From the NCBI GenBank assembly GCA_020639295.1, contig JACKGY010000005.1, positions 1-64,000 on the forward strand: DNA of 64,000 bases. Direction: 5' to 3'. Positions 51,402 through 60,040 of this stretch are shown piece after piece (position 1 is the stretch's first letter; each line of letters opens with the position of its first letter). The translations under genes and the position numbers were made by a program. The notes under the pieces are model-generated. The model searched no databases. It was given only the letters and a program-made list of their open reading frames with translations, and was not told the origin of the DNA. The stretch is from Planctomycetota bacterium. GTDB lineage: Bacteria > Planctomycetota > GCA-002687715 > DRQF01.

Positions 51402-53446
51402 GCCTCGCCCTCCGCTCCGAAGTCCATCAACCGGTAGCTCCTGGCGCAGACCACGAGGCTCGACCCGATCATCAGGCTCACGGCCGCCAGCGGGTGGAGC
51501 TTGCCCAGCGCCGCCAGCGCCAGGGCCACCAGATTGTAGGCGCAGGTCCAGATCAGGTTGCCACGGGCGACCTGGCGGAGTCGCCGCGCGGCGCGCACCA
51601 GGAGGGGCAGACCGCGCAGATCGTCGGCGAGGATCTCGATGCCGGCCTGGGCCCGCGCCGCCGCGGTGGCCTCGGCGACCGCCACGCCGACGTCGGCGGC
51701 CCGGAGGACCGGTGCGTCGTTGAGACCGTCGCCCACCATGAGGACGCGGCGCCCGGCCGCTTTCAGCTCGGCCAGACGGGCCGCCTTCGCCTCCGGCTTC
51801 AGGCCACCATGGGCCTCGATTCCCAGTTCGAGACCGATCTGATGGACCGCCTCCTCGGCGTCGCCGGAGACCAGCTCGACGGCGAGCCCGAGTTCGCGCA
51901 GCGCGGCGACGGCCTCGCCGGCGCTCGGCTTCAGCTTCTGCTCCAGGGCCGCCAGACCTTCGACCCGATCGTTCTCGGCGTAGGCGACGAGGGTCGCGCC
52001 GCGGGCGCGCAGTTCGTCGCGACGACGTTCGAGCTCGGGCCCCCAGGTCAGTCCCTCGCGATCCATCCAGGCCGGACTGCCGGCCCGACAGTCGAGGCCG
52101 TCGAGCCGCCCCCTGACGCCGGCGCCGGGCACCACGCGCAGGTCCTCGGGACGGCGGTCGTTGGCCACCACGGCGCGGGCGAGCGGATGACTCGAGGCCG
52201 CGACCAGCGCCGCCATGCGCTCCATGCCGAGCGCCGACGAGCCGGCCACGGGTTCCAGGCGGCCGAGGGATTCGGTCAGGGTCCCGGTCTTGTCCAGCAA
52301 CGCCTGGTCGACGTCGGCGGCCGCTTCCAGGGCGGCGGACTCCCGCACCAGGATGCCGCGCCGCGCGAGAGCGCCCCGCATGGCCCTGAAGGCGAGCGGC
52401 GTCGCCAGCCCGAGAGCGCAGGGACAGGCGACCAGGAGGACGCTGAGCGCGACCTCGATCGCCACGCCGAGACCCTCCGCGCGGGCGGCCCGCCAGGCTC
52501 CGGCCACGGCGAGGACGATGGCCAGGAAGGCCAGTCGGCCGGCCAGCCGATCGGCCAGACGGATGAAGCTGCTGGTTCCCAGCGGCGAGTCGAGAAGCCG
52601 ACGGATGCGGCCGAGGCTACCCTCTTCGGCCGGGCGGAGAACGCGGGCCTCGAGCAGGCCGGTACCGTTGAGGGCGCCGGCGGGCAGTTCGGTGCCGGGA
52701 GCGGCCGCGACCGGCTTGTGCTCGCCGGTGACGTGCGCGGCGCGGGTCTCGCTCTCGCCCTCGAGCACGACGACGTCGGCCGGAACGGCCTCTCCGGGGA
52801 GGATCCGGACCCGATCGTCCACGACCAGTTCCTTCGGATCGACGTCCTCCGGTTCGCCAGCCCGCAAGCGATGGGCCCGCTCGGGCAGGAGCTCGGCCAG
52901 TTCGGCCGCGGCGTCGCGGCCACGGAGCCGCGAGGCCGCTTCCAGACGCCGACCGAAGGTCACCAGGACGAGCACCATGGTGGCGGTCTCGTAATAGACC
53001 TCCCCCGAGCCGGCGAGGGTGTTGCGGATGCTCAGGCCGTAGGCGGCGACCGTGGCCAGGGTGATGAGGCCGTCCATGCGGAAGGCGCCGGCGCGTAGAT
53101 CGAGGATCGCGCCGCGCATCAGCGGGACACCGAGCAGCAGGAAGACCGGCAAGGAGAACAGCGCCAGGGCCAGGCGGCCGATCGAGCGCACGGCCTCCAT
53201 CGCCCCGTCCTTCTCGGCGCCGTAGACCGACTCTCCGTAGAGGACGAGGCTGAAGGTCATGACGCCCATGGCCAGGAAGGCGGAGAAGAGGAGCCTGGCC
53301 TCGAGGAAGTCGAGCGGCCCCTTGCCCTCGCCGGCCAGGGACTGGGCCATCCGACAGCCCACGCAGCAGAAGCGTGGAAGCGCGGCCTGCCCCCGACCAT
53401 GGTCGGTGATGGGCAGGCCGCAGTGATCACAACTGGCTTCAGCCAC
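51398..53446 (-). CDS. ccoI: Copper-translocating P1B-type ATPase of the cbb3 cluster
   Basis: This is a 682-residue P-type ATPase. The N-terminus is cysteine-rich (CDHCGLPI at 6-13, then FCCVGCRMAQS near 27-37), as in FixI/CcoI. A hydrophobic domain follows, with the ion-binding CPC motif in LLVACPCALGLATPLAF. The phosphorylation motif is DKTGTLTE, and the hinge is MVGDGLNDAPVLRAADVGVA. It exports copper to the periplasm for oxidase assembly. It overlaps the small upstream gene by eight bases and the TauE/SafE gene by four. The usual heavy-metal-associated domain seems reduced to the zinc-finger-like cysteine block. Confidence 0.9.
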   Translation of the reverse strand: MAEASCDHCGLPITDHGRGQAALPRFCCVGCRMAQSLAGEGKGPLDFLEARLLFSAFLAMGVMTFSLVLYGESVYGAEKDGAMEAVRSIGRLALALFSLPVFLLLGVPLMRGAILDLRAGAFRMDGLITLATVAAYGLSIRNTLAGSGEVYYETATMVLVLVTFGRRLEAASRLRGRDAAAELAELLPERAHRLRAGEPEDVDPKELVVDDRVRILPGEAVPADVVVLEGESETRAAHVTGEHKPVAAAPGTELPAGALNGTGLLEARVLRPAEEGSLGRIRRLLDSPLGTSSFIRLADRLAGRLAFLAIVLAVAGAWRAARAEGLGVAIEVALSVLLVACPCALGLATPLAFRAMRGALARRGILVRESAALEAAADVDQALLDKTGTLTESLGRLEPVAGSSALGMERMAALVAASSHPLARAVVANDRRPEDLRVVPGAGVRGRLDGLDCRAGSPAWMDREGLTWGPELERRRDELRARGATLVAYAENDRVEGLAALEQKLKPSAGEAVAALRELGLAVELVSGDAEEAVHQIGLELGIEAHGGLKPEAKAARLAELKAAGRRVLMVGDGLNDAPVLRAADVGVAVAEATAAARAQAGIEILADDLRGLPLLVRAARRLRQVARGNLIWTCAYNLVALALAALGKLHPLAAVSLMIGSSLVVCARSYRLMDFGAEGEA

Positions 53447-53624
53447 CGAGCTCCACCCCGACGGCGGGCAGCAGGAAGGACACGATGTACCAGCAGCTCA
53501 GGGCGAGGAAGAAGATCCAGACGAGCTTCATGAAGAAGGGCATGCGCCCGTGATCGTACTGGAACTCGTAGGGCTCCTGGTCGGTGCCCAGCGATTCGAC
53601 ATCAGGCGAATTCTTGGCGGTCAT
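53439..53624 (-). CDS. Small one-helix protein resembling the N-terminal anchor of CcoP (FixP_N)
   Basis: This is a 61-residue protein. After a polar start it reads YEFQYDHGRMPFFMKLVWIF, then one helix (about 32-52). The layout is that of FixP_N, which has an acidic H/Y-D motif, a short polar turn, P, aromatic residues and one membrane helix. No haem motif is present. It overlaps the CcoS-like gene by 23 bases and the ATPase gene by eight. I read it as a free-standing CcoP anchor or CcoQ-like subunit, but the similarity is short and needs a profile search. Confidence 0.6.
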   Translation of the reverse strand: MTAKNSPDVESLGTDQEPYEFQYDHGRMPFFMKLVWIFFLALSCWYIVSFLLPAVGVELGG

Positions 53625-53919
53625 GACGCTCCTCCTCCTCTAGCATGTCGAACTTGGGCTTCTCGATCTCGGCGAAGTGGCCGGTGACGAAACCATAGAT
53701 GAGCAGCAGCAGGAATCCGGCCGCCACCAGGCAGTAGGTCAGGAGATGGGACCCGGCGAAGTGGAGCCCGTCCTTGGCCGTGAGATCGCTGAGGAACTCC
53801 CAGAGCTTCCAGAAGAAGGCCCCACCGCCGGCGAAGACGACCAGGATGAAGAGCCCGAGCATCAGGCGATGCCGCGGGCCGAGATCGCGCGCGATCCCTT
53901 CGGTCTTGATCTCGGTCAT
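53602..53919 (-). CDS. CcoS-like small membrane protein with an extra helix
   Basis: This is a 105-residue protein with two helices, about 20-42 and 58-80. The second helix runs into LIYGFVTGHFAEIEKPKFDM, which follows the CcoS pattern (helix, then G-Q-F-D-D-L-E-G-P). Normal CcoS is about 50-70 residues with one helix, so the N-terminal helix is an addition. CcoS is needed for cofactor insertion into cbb3 oxidase. ATG 53919 overlaps the CcoO stop by four bases. The assignment rests on context and one motif. Confidence 0.6.
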   Translation of the reverse strand: MTEIKTEGIARDLGPRHRLMLGLFILVVFAGGGAFFWKLWEFLSDLTAKDGLHFAGSHLLTYCLVAAGFLLLLIYGFVTGHFAEIEKPKFDMLEEEERHDRQEFA

Positions 53920-54854
53920 TCCTTGGCCTCCTTGCGGGTGTCCTCGGGACGCCAGGTGCCCAGCCACTGCAGGTAGCTGATCAGCGCCAGACCGTCGGCG
54001 TTGGGGCCGATGCCCTCGCCGACGAAGAGCCGCTCGGCCTCCGGCGCCAGGTCCTGGTCCTTGGCCAGCTCGGCCGCGAGCCGGGCCATGGCGGCCTCGG
54101 CGTCGGCCTTGCTGTCGTAGATGCCCGGGTAGGGATAGGCGGTCTCGGGGTCGAGACCACCGAGATCGGCCGCCCGCTCGGAAACCCGGCGGTAGACCTG
54201 GAAGCCCTCCCGGAAGTACCAGGGGTACTTCGGCATCACGCTCTTCGGCGAGGTGCTGCGCGGATCGTGGAGGTGCGCGGCGTGCCAGTCGTTCGACCGC
54301 TTGCCACCCTCGTAGGTGAGGTCGGGACCGACGCGACGGGTGCCCCAGAGCATCGGGCGCTGCAGGGCGTTGTTGTCCTGCGCGATCGTGCTCACCGGAC
54401 CGTAGCGCATGTCCTCGTTGGCGACCGGACGCACGTACTGGCTGTGGCAGTGCCAGCAGGCCTCGGAGATGTAGATGTCACGACCGCGCTGGAGCGCCGC
54501 CGCCATCGCCACCGGCCAGGCCTCGTCGCTCTTGGCCTTGGCGGCCGCGACCTGCTCGTCCATCTGCGCCTGGCTGAGGCCGCCGGCGGCGACCTCCTTG
54601 CGGAGACGCTGCTCGAGCTTGCGCAGCCCCACGGTGCTGAGGGTCTCCTCGGCACGCGGGAAGCCGCTCTCGAAGGCGACCGGCCAGCCGTCACGCAGGT
54701 CCTCGTAGTCCGGCAGGATCACCGTGGCCAGCTCGGCGATGCTCGCCTCGTTGGTCGCGTCGGTGATGATGATCGGGTACAGGCCCGAGAGCAGGAAGGC
54801 GAAGATGAAACAGCCGAATCCGGCCACCAGAAGGATACCGTTGAACTTGTCCAT
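53916..54854 (-). CDS. ccoO: cbb3-type cytochrome c oxidase subunit II (CcoO)
   Basis: This is a 312-residue membrane-anchored monohaem cytochrome. The N-terminal helix spans residues 7-30. The haem site is EACWHCHSQYVRP (C133, C136, H137), and the axial methionine is in SPKSVMPKYPWYF. The block RRVGPDLTYEGGKRSNDWH is the CcoO signature. It passes electrons to CcoN. Residues about 62-118 form an Ala/Glu/Lys-rich insertion absent from shorter homologues of about 200-240 residues. The gene starts three bases after CcoN and overlaps the next gene by four. Confidence 0.93.
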   Translation of the reverse strand: MDKFNGILLVAGFGCFIFAFLLSGLYPIIITDATNEASIAELATVILPDYEDLRDGWPVAFESGFPRAEETLSTVGLRKLEQRLRKEVAAGGLSQAQMDEQVAAAKAKSDEAWPVAMAAALQRGRDIYISEACWHCHSQYVRPVANEDMRYGPVSTIAQDNNALQRPMLWGTRRVGPDLTYEGGKRSNDWHAAHLHDPRSTSPKSVMPKYPWYFREGFQVYRRVSERAADLGGLDPETAYPYPGIYDSKADAEAAMARLAAELAKDQDLAPEAERLFVGEGIGPNADGLALISYLQWLGTWRPEDTRKEAKE

Positions 54855-54857
54855 GAA

Positions 54858-56327
54858 TCAGCCCTCCGTGGTCGCGACCAGATCGACGCGATAGTCGTAG
54901 GCCTTGTTCGTGCCCTTGGCCGTCTTCCACATGTTGATGAAGAAGAGGATCTGACCGGTGAGGATCATGCCACCCGCGAAGGTCCGGATGCCCCAGAAGG
55001 GCTTCAGGGCCTCGATGATGCCGATCCAGGGGGCGAGGTTCTTGAACATGAAGCCATGAACCAGGCCGGCGGCGGTCAGGTCGACGAACATGATGAACAG
55101 GCCGAGCAGGGTCAGCCAGTACTGCCAGTGGTTGAGGCGACGGTTGTACCAGTCGTTGCCGGTCAGCCGCGGCCAGACCCAGGTCATCATGCCGATGATC
55201 CAGAAGGCGAACACACCCAGCATGACGAGGTGCGCGTGGCCGGGCACCCAGTCGGTGAAGTGGATGTACTCCTGGAGGGTCAGCGTGGTGTGGAAGGAGC
55301 ACTGCAGACAGGTGATGAAGTAGCAGACCATGCCGGTGTAGAACCAGCGGATCGGCAGGTTGGTCCGCAGCGCCTCGCCCCGGCCCCACATGGTCGCGAA
55401 GAAGTTCACCACCACGGTGGTGACGACGATCTCGACCGCGATGGTGGAGATGACGGCACCGTACTGGACGCTCATCGGGATCGACGACAACAGGAAGTGG
55501 TGGACGCCGTTCAGGGGATAGAAGAAGGCGAGGGCCCAGAAGCCGATGACGCTCAGCGCATGGCTCCAGATCGGCTTGCGCAGGATGATCGGCACGAAGA
55601 AGTACATCAGGCCCCAGCCCATCGGGGTCACGAAGAGGCCGACGAGGTCGTGGATGAACAGGCCGACGGTGGCGCCGCCGGAGGAACCCGGGAGGGACCA
55701 CTCGGGCAGGGTGTTGCCCATCACGTAGGTGAGGATCAGCCAGACGATGCCGGAGCTGAGGTACCAGAGCGACACGTACATGCGCTTGTGGACGGCCTTG
55801 GCGATCGGGATCAGGAACTGGGCGGCGACCAGGAGGGCGCCGATCTCGATCAGGAAGTCCACCGGGATGTAGTTCATCTCCCAGGTGCCCGGGCGGAAGC
55901 CGGTCGGGGTCTCGCCCCACTCGACCGCCTGCGCCTTGCCGAGCATCTGACCGATCGAGGTCAGGAGCACGAGGCCCTGCCAGACCCAGAAGATGAGCCA
56001 GCCGAGGCGCTTGTCGAGGACCGGACGACCGGTCAGGCGCGGCACGGCGTAGTACATCATGCCGATGAAGCCATTGACGAGGAAGCCGTAGGCGATCTCG
56101 TTGGTGTGCATCAGGCGCACGCGACCGTAGGAGAGGAACTCGGTCACGCCGTCGAGCGGGTAGTGGTTGAAGAACTGGAAGGAGATGATGAAGCCCGCGG
56201 TCATCGAGGTCAGCATGAAGAGCATGGCTGCCTTGATGTGGGCCATCACCAGGCCCTTCTCCACCAGCGGACGATCACCCCAGGTCTTGCCGATGGGATC
56301 GTTGGTCATGGCGTCTGCGTTCATCAC
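54858..56327 (-). CDS. ccoN: cbb3-type cytochrome c oxidase catalytic subunit I (CcoN)
   Basis: This is a 489-residue protein with twelve helices. The metal ligands fit cbb3: H74 in RLMHTNEI (low-spin haem b), H226 in GLFIHDLVGLFVTPMGWG and H276-H277 in NGVHHFLLSS (CuB), and H364/H366 in VPGHAHLVMLG (haems). It reduces oxygen to water at low oxygen tension and pumps protons. The length is normal. It overlaps the upstream dihaem cytochrome by four bases and is followed three bases later by CcoO. Confidence 0.95.
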   Translation of the reverse strand: MMNADAMTNDPIGKTWGDRPLVEKGLVMAHIKAAMLFMLTSMTAGFIISFQFFNHYPLDGVTEFLSYGRVRLMHTNEIAYGFLVNGFIGMMYYAVPRLTGRPVLDKRLGWLIFWVWQGLVLLTSIGQMLGKAQAVEWGETPTGFRPGTWEMNYIPVDFLIEIGALLVAAQFLIPIAKAVHKRMYVSLWYLSSGIVWLILTYVMGNTLPEWSLPGSSGGATVGLFIHDLVGLFVTPMGWGLMYFFVPIILRKPIWSHALSVIGFWALAFFYPLNGVHHFLLSSIPMSVQYGAVISTIAVEIVVTTVVVNFFATMWGRGEALRTNLPIRWFYTGMVCYFITCLQCSFHTTLTLQEYIHFTDWVPGHAHLVMLGVFAFWIIGMMTWVWPRLTGNDWYNRRLNHWQYWLTLLGLFIMFVDLTAAGLVHGFMFKNLAPWIGIIEALKPFWGIRTFAGGMILTGQILFFINMWKTAKGTNKAYDYRVDLVATTEG

Positions 56328-57271
56328 TTACCTCCCTGGACGCCGCGGCCAGCGTGCACGCGGTTGACGTAGGTCGACGGGTCCTTGAGGCTGACGATGT
56401 AGTGCGCCAGGCCCCAGATCTCCTCGTCGGTACCCGGGATCGCCGGCATCGGGGTACCCGAGAGGCCGGTCCGCATCCGCCGGAAGATGTCCTCGGGACG
56501 ACTGCCGGCGCGGAACACGCCGCCGGTGAAGTCGCGGGCGAGGATGATGTCGTCCTTCCAGTCGCGCAGCGTGAAGCTCGAGTTGCCGTCGCCGCGACCG
56601 GTGTCGCCGTGGCAACGGTTGCACTCGCCGAGGTAGCGCTTCTTGCCCAGGGCGAGCAGTTCCGGCGTCACCGGCGGCGACGGCGGCACCGCGACCGCCT
56701 GCATCGAGTCGACGCGCTCGTTCCAGACCTCGCCCTTGACCTGGGCGATCCGGGTCTCCACCACCTGCTCGTAGGAGAGACCTTCGCGCTTCATGATCTT
56801 CTGGACCTCGCGCTCGCCGTACTTCAGGGTCGCGAGGTGGAGGACGTACTGGGCGACGTCCTCGCGTTCGACCTCGGGAACGAGGCGGAACTCGGGCATC
56901 GACGATCCGGGCAGGCCCCAGGTGATCGTGTTGACGAGGTCACTGGCCAGCGGCAGCTTGCCGTAGGGCGTGCTGCGGAACTTGAAGGCACCGTGCTGGA
57001 AGTTGCGCGGTCTCGGCGACAGCATCTTCGACGCGGGACCATCGCCGCGTCCTTCGTTGCCGTGACAGCCGATGCAGTACCTCTCGTAAACCACTCGTCC
57101 ACGCGTCGCCGACTCGGACATCGGCCAGTCCTTCAGCGCGAGGCCTTCCGCCTCCTGCGCCTGCTGGGACCCGGCTCGACTGTCCGAGGGCAGAACGAGG
57201 ACGACCACGGGGGCGGCCATGATCAGCGCGAACAGCACGATCAGGACGCGGAATCGTCTTCTATCGTTCAA
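56324..57271 (-). CDS. Dihaem cytochrome c, probable CcoP-like electron donor subunit
   Basis: This is a 315-residue protein. TTG 57271 is chosen because GGAGAAG lies four bases upstream and a membrane anchor follows (about residues 8-27). Two cytochrome c domains carry CIGCH (66-70) with methionine in GSSMPEF, and CNRCH (217-221) with methionine in GTPMPAI. CcoP also has two such domains but is encoded after CcoN/O and begins with a FixP_N domain, absent here. The gene opens the operon and overlaps CcoN by four bases, so it probably replaces CcoP as the direct electron donor. Confidence 0.82.
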   Translation of the reverse strand: MNDRRRFRVLIVLFALIMAAPVVVLVLPSDSRAGSQQAQEAEGLALKDWPMSESATRGRVVYERYCIGCHGNEGRGDGPASKMLSPRPRNFQHGAFKFRSTPYGKLPLASDLVNTITWGLPGSSMPEFRLVPEVEREDVAQYVLHLATLKYGEREVQKIMKREGLSYEQVVETRIAQVKGEVWNERVDSMQAVAVPPSPPVTPELLALGKKRYLGECNRCHGDTGRGDGNSSFTLRDWKDDIILARDFTGGVFRAGSRPEDIFRRMRTGLSGTPMPAIPGTDEEIWGLAHYIVSLKDPSTYVNRVHAGRGVQGGK

Positions 57272-57419
57272 TGGGCTTCTCCTTCGGGGAACGGCGGCCC
57301 TTATAGCCACCACGGGGGTCGAAACAACCATCGTGCGCGCCGATCCCTCGGGGCGGAGGGGCGCGCTGGCCTCGAACGCACGATCGTGGTTTCAGGTGCC
57401 TTTAATCCCTTTTCGCGGG

Positions 57420-57480
57420 CGAGTTGTCAATCAGGACATTCCCCCCACCCGAAGGGCGATTTCGCCCACGAGACAACTCG
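57420..57480. promoter_or_regulatory. Nested inverted repeat in the divergent promoter region of the cbb3 operon
   Basis: CGAGTTGTC (57420-57428) and GACAACTCG (57472-57480) are perfect inverted arms. Between them is a second palindrome, GGGCGATTTCGCCC (57454-57467). The arms are 52 bp apart start to start, about five helical turns. They lie between the cbb3 operon (minus) and the pentahaem cytochrome (plus). The sequence is not an FNR box. A redox or oxygen regulator binding site is an inference. Confidence 0.4.
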
Positions 57481-57536
57481 TCGCAACACTTGCCCCCTCG
57501 CGCTCAATCGGCATGCTGTCGACCGAGGTGGTCGAC

Positions 57537-59162
57537 ATGAAAACGAAGTTGAATCTTCTCCTTCTCGTTTTGATCCAGCTGCTGGCCGGAGCGGCCTTTA
57601 CGCAGCAGGGCATGCCGGATGATCCGAGCTGGGGCCGTGGAGCTCATCAGCCGACGGCGGCAAACCCTCTGTTCGCGACCGGTGACGGCTGTGCGCTCTG
57701 TCATTCGGCGACACCGCAGGCAGTCGCAATGCGCGGACCCATCGGCGAGGACATCTCGCCACACGGACTCTGGAAGGGGACGATGATGGCGAACGCCTTC
57801 CGCGACCCCTACTGGCGCGCCCAGGTGGCGCGCGAGATCGAGGCGGCGCCGGAGGCCGCGGGCGAGGTCCAGGCGCTGTGCATCCGTTGTCATGCGCCGA
57901 TGGCCCATCACACGGCCCGCATCGCCGGCTTCGCGGCCCAGTCGGTGCGCGAGCTGGCCAGCCAGGCCCTGGCGGTGGACGGCGTCTCCTGCACCGTCTG
58001 CCATCAGGCGCGACCCGACAATCTCGGCAAGCCCGAGTCTTTCGCCGGCAACCTCGACATCCGCCCGGGGCGGCAGATCTTCGGCCCCTACGAGGATCCG
58101 ATCCCCGGCCCGATGCGGATGCACTCCGCCTACACGCCGACCCATGGCGCCCACATCCGCGACGCCGGGCTCTGTGGCTCCTGCCATACCCTCGAGACGC
58201 GGCACGCGCCCGAGGCGGCGCCCTTCCTCGAGCAGGGCCCCTATCTGGAGTGGCTCAACTCGAACTTCGCCGGCGAGAAGGGCCGGAGCTGCCAGCAGTG
58301 CCACATGCCGGAGTACGGCATGACCCGCATCGCCCGCGCGCCCTTCGGCGGCGACTTCAACATCAAGCCCCGCCCGGCCTATCGGGGCCACTCCTTCTTC
58401 GGCGGCAACGCCTTCATGCTCGATCTCCTCGCCGACAACCGCGAGGAGCTGGGCGTCGAGGCCGACGCCGACCTGCTCCGCCGTGGCGCCCTCGCCACCA
58501 GGCGCCAGCTCGCCGAGAAGACGGCGCGCGCGATGGTCGAGAACGCCCGGATCGAGGACGGCCACGCCCGCTTCGACGTGCGGGTCATCAACATGACCGG
58601 GCACAAGCTGCCCACCGGCTATCCCTCGCGCCGGCTCTGGCTGATGGTCGAGGTGCTGGACGGCCGCGAGCGCGTCTTCGTCTCCGGCGCCGTCGACGAG
58701 CGCGGTCGGATCGTCGGGCTCGAGCAGGAGCTCGGCCAGCCCCACGTCGATCGGGTCACCAGCCCGAAGGACGTGCCGATCTGGGAGACCATCGTCCTGG
58801 ACGGCGAGGGCAAGATCACCACGCGCCTGGCCTCCATGGCGGCCTACGCCAAGGACAACCGTCTCCTGCCGAACGGCTGGAAGAAGGACGGCCCCTACGG
58901 CGACCGGACCAGCCCGATCGGCATCGGTGACGACGCCGACTTCAAGGCCGGCGGCGACGTGGTCCACTACGACCTTCCGGTGGGCGATGTCGGTCGCTTG
59001 CGGGTGATCACGCGGCTCTTCTATCAGCCGATCCCGCCGGCCTGGGCGGCCGGACTCGATGGCGTCGAGGCCGAGGAGGCCGCGGTCTTCCGCAAGCTCT
59101 ACGAAGGCGCCTCGCCGACCCCGGAGATCGTGTCGCTGTCGGTGGACTTCATCGACGGCTGA
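57537..59162 (+). CDS. Periplasmic pentahaem cytochrome c
   Basis: This is a 541-residue exported protein. ATG 57537 begins a signal peptide (residues 1-22). Five CxxCH sites follow: CALCH (52-56), CIRCH, CTVCH, CGSCH and CQQCH, all in the first 270 residues. The stretch HGLWKGTMMANAFRDPYWRA between the first two haems is typical of a multihaem family seen in metal reducers and planctomycetes. The C-terminal half is haem-free and beta-rich (ARFDVRVINMTGHKLPTGYP). It is divergent from the oxidase operon, and the last 64 bases overlap the converging stress-protein gene. Confidence 0.85.
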   Translation: MKTKLNLLLLVLIQLLAGAAFTQQGMPDDPSWGRGAHQPTAANPLFATGDGCALCHSATPQAVAMRGPIGEDISPHGLWKGTMMANAFRDPYWRAQVAREIEAAPEAAGEVQALCIRCHAPMAHHTARIAGFAAQSVRELASQALAVDGVSCTVCHQARPDNLGKPESFAGNLDIRPGRQIFGPYEDPIPGPMRMHSAYTPTHGAHIRDAGLCGSCHTLETRHAPEAAPFLEQGPYLEWLNSNFAGEKGRSCQQCHMPEYGMTRIARAPFGGDFNIKPRPAYRGHSFFGGNAFMLDLLADNREELGVEADADLLRRGALATRRQLAEKTARAMVENARIEDGHARFDVRVINMTGHKLPTGYPSRRLWLMVEVLDGRERVFVSGAVDERGRIVGLEQELGQPHVDRVTSPKDVPIWETIVLDGEGKITTRLASMAAYAKDNRLLPNGWKKDGPYGDRTSPIGIGDDADFKAGGDVVHYDLPVGDVGRLRVITRLFYQPIPPAWAAGLDGVEAEEAAVFRKLYEGASPTPEIVSLSVDFIDG

Positions 59163-60040
59163 GGTCGCGGCACGCCCAGGAAGGGAGCTCGTCCCTTCTG
59201 CAGGACGAAGCGCGCCACGCTGCCGAGAAAGGGCGTGGCGCGCCCCGACCCGCGCAGGCCGCAGATGGTCAGCTCGGCGTCGAAGGCCCGTTCGGCGCGC
59301 AGGATCTCGACCCCCGGCTGGCCGCTCTCCACCCGACTCTCGAAGTCGACCGCGTCGAGCCGCGCCGCGGCGATCAGACCCGCCAACCAGCTCCGCCCCT
59401 GTCGCCGCTGGAGCGCCGCCATGTCGTCGGCCTCGCGGTCGTTGAGATGGAGCCGGACCTGATCCGCGTACCAGCAGCTCTCGACGTGGAGAACGAGCAG
59501 GCGTGCGCGATGGAGTTCGGCGAGGTAGCGGGCCCAGTCGAGGGTCTCGGCGGCCTCGGGCGAATCCGCGAGGCTGACGAGGATGCGCCGAGGTGGCCGC
59601 TCGGCGACGCCGCGGACCACCAGCAGGGGTCGATCGGTCTCGCGGGCGAGTCGGTCCGGCACCGAGCCGAGGAGGCGCCCGAGACCGCGACGGCGGCCGT
59701 GTTCGGCCACCGCGATCATGTCGGCCTCGACCCGCTCGGCGGCGGCGAGGAGCGCATCGGCGGGAGCCCCGTCGCGTTCGAGGATCGTGCCCGGACGGCG
59801 CGGATCGAGGGTTCGGGCCAGTTCGGAGAGCCGCTCGCCGGCGCCGCATGCGAGGGTCTCCAGGGTCTGCTCCAGATGCGGAAAGGCCCCGACCAGGAAA
59901 CCGGGCGGCCTGCGGGCGTCGAGGGCGTGGACCAGGTCGAGATGGGCCCGGGGGGCGAAGTGCTCCGTGATCCAGCGCGCGGCGCGGGCGGCGGCGTCGC
60001 CGAAGTCCGTGCCCAGCGCGATCCTGTCCAGGGAGAACAT
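59099..60040 (-). CDS. Tandem universal stress protein (UspA family)
   Basis: This is a 313-residue cytoplasmic protein with two Usp domains, about residues 3-145 and 150-295. Domain one ends with the ATP-binding-type motif AVAEHGRRRGLGRLLGSVPD (G-2x-G-9x-G type). Domain two ends in ICGLRGSGRATPFLGSVARF. It binds ATP or responds to stress in known members. The last 21 codons (SMKSTDSDTISGVGEAPS and neighbours) lie inside the end of the pentahaem cytochrome gene on the other strand, so the C-terminal tail is probably recent or tolerated read-through. Confidence 0.88.
   Translation of the reverse strand: MFSLDRIALGTDFGDAAARAARWITEHFAPRAHLDLVHALDARRPPGFLVGAFPHLEQTLETLACGAGERLSELARTLDPRRPGTILERDGAPADALLAAAERVEADMIAVAEHGRRRGLGRLLGSVPDRLARETDRPLLVVRGVAERPPRRILVSLADSPEAAETLDWARYLAELHRARLLVLHVESCWYADQVRLHLNDREADDMAALQRRQGRSWLAGLIAAARLDAVDFESRVESGQPGVEILRAERAFDAELTICGLRGSGRATPFLGSVARFVLQKGRAPFLGVPRPQPSMKSTDSDTISGVGEAPS

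Noticed and set aside
57420..57480. FNR (anaerobox) site upstream of the cbb3 operon
   Set aside because: There is no TTGAT-N4-ATCAA arrangement; the inverted arms have a different sequence and spacing.
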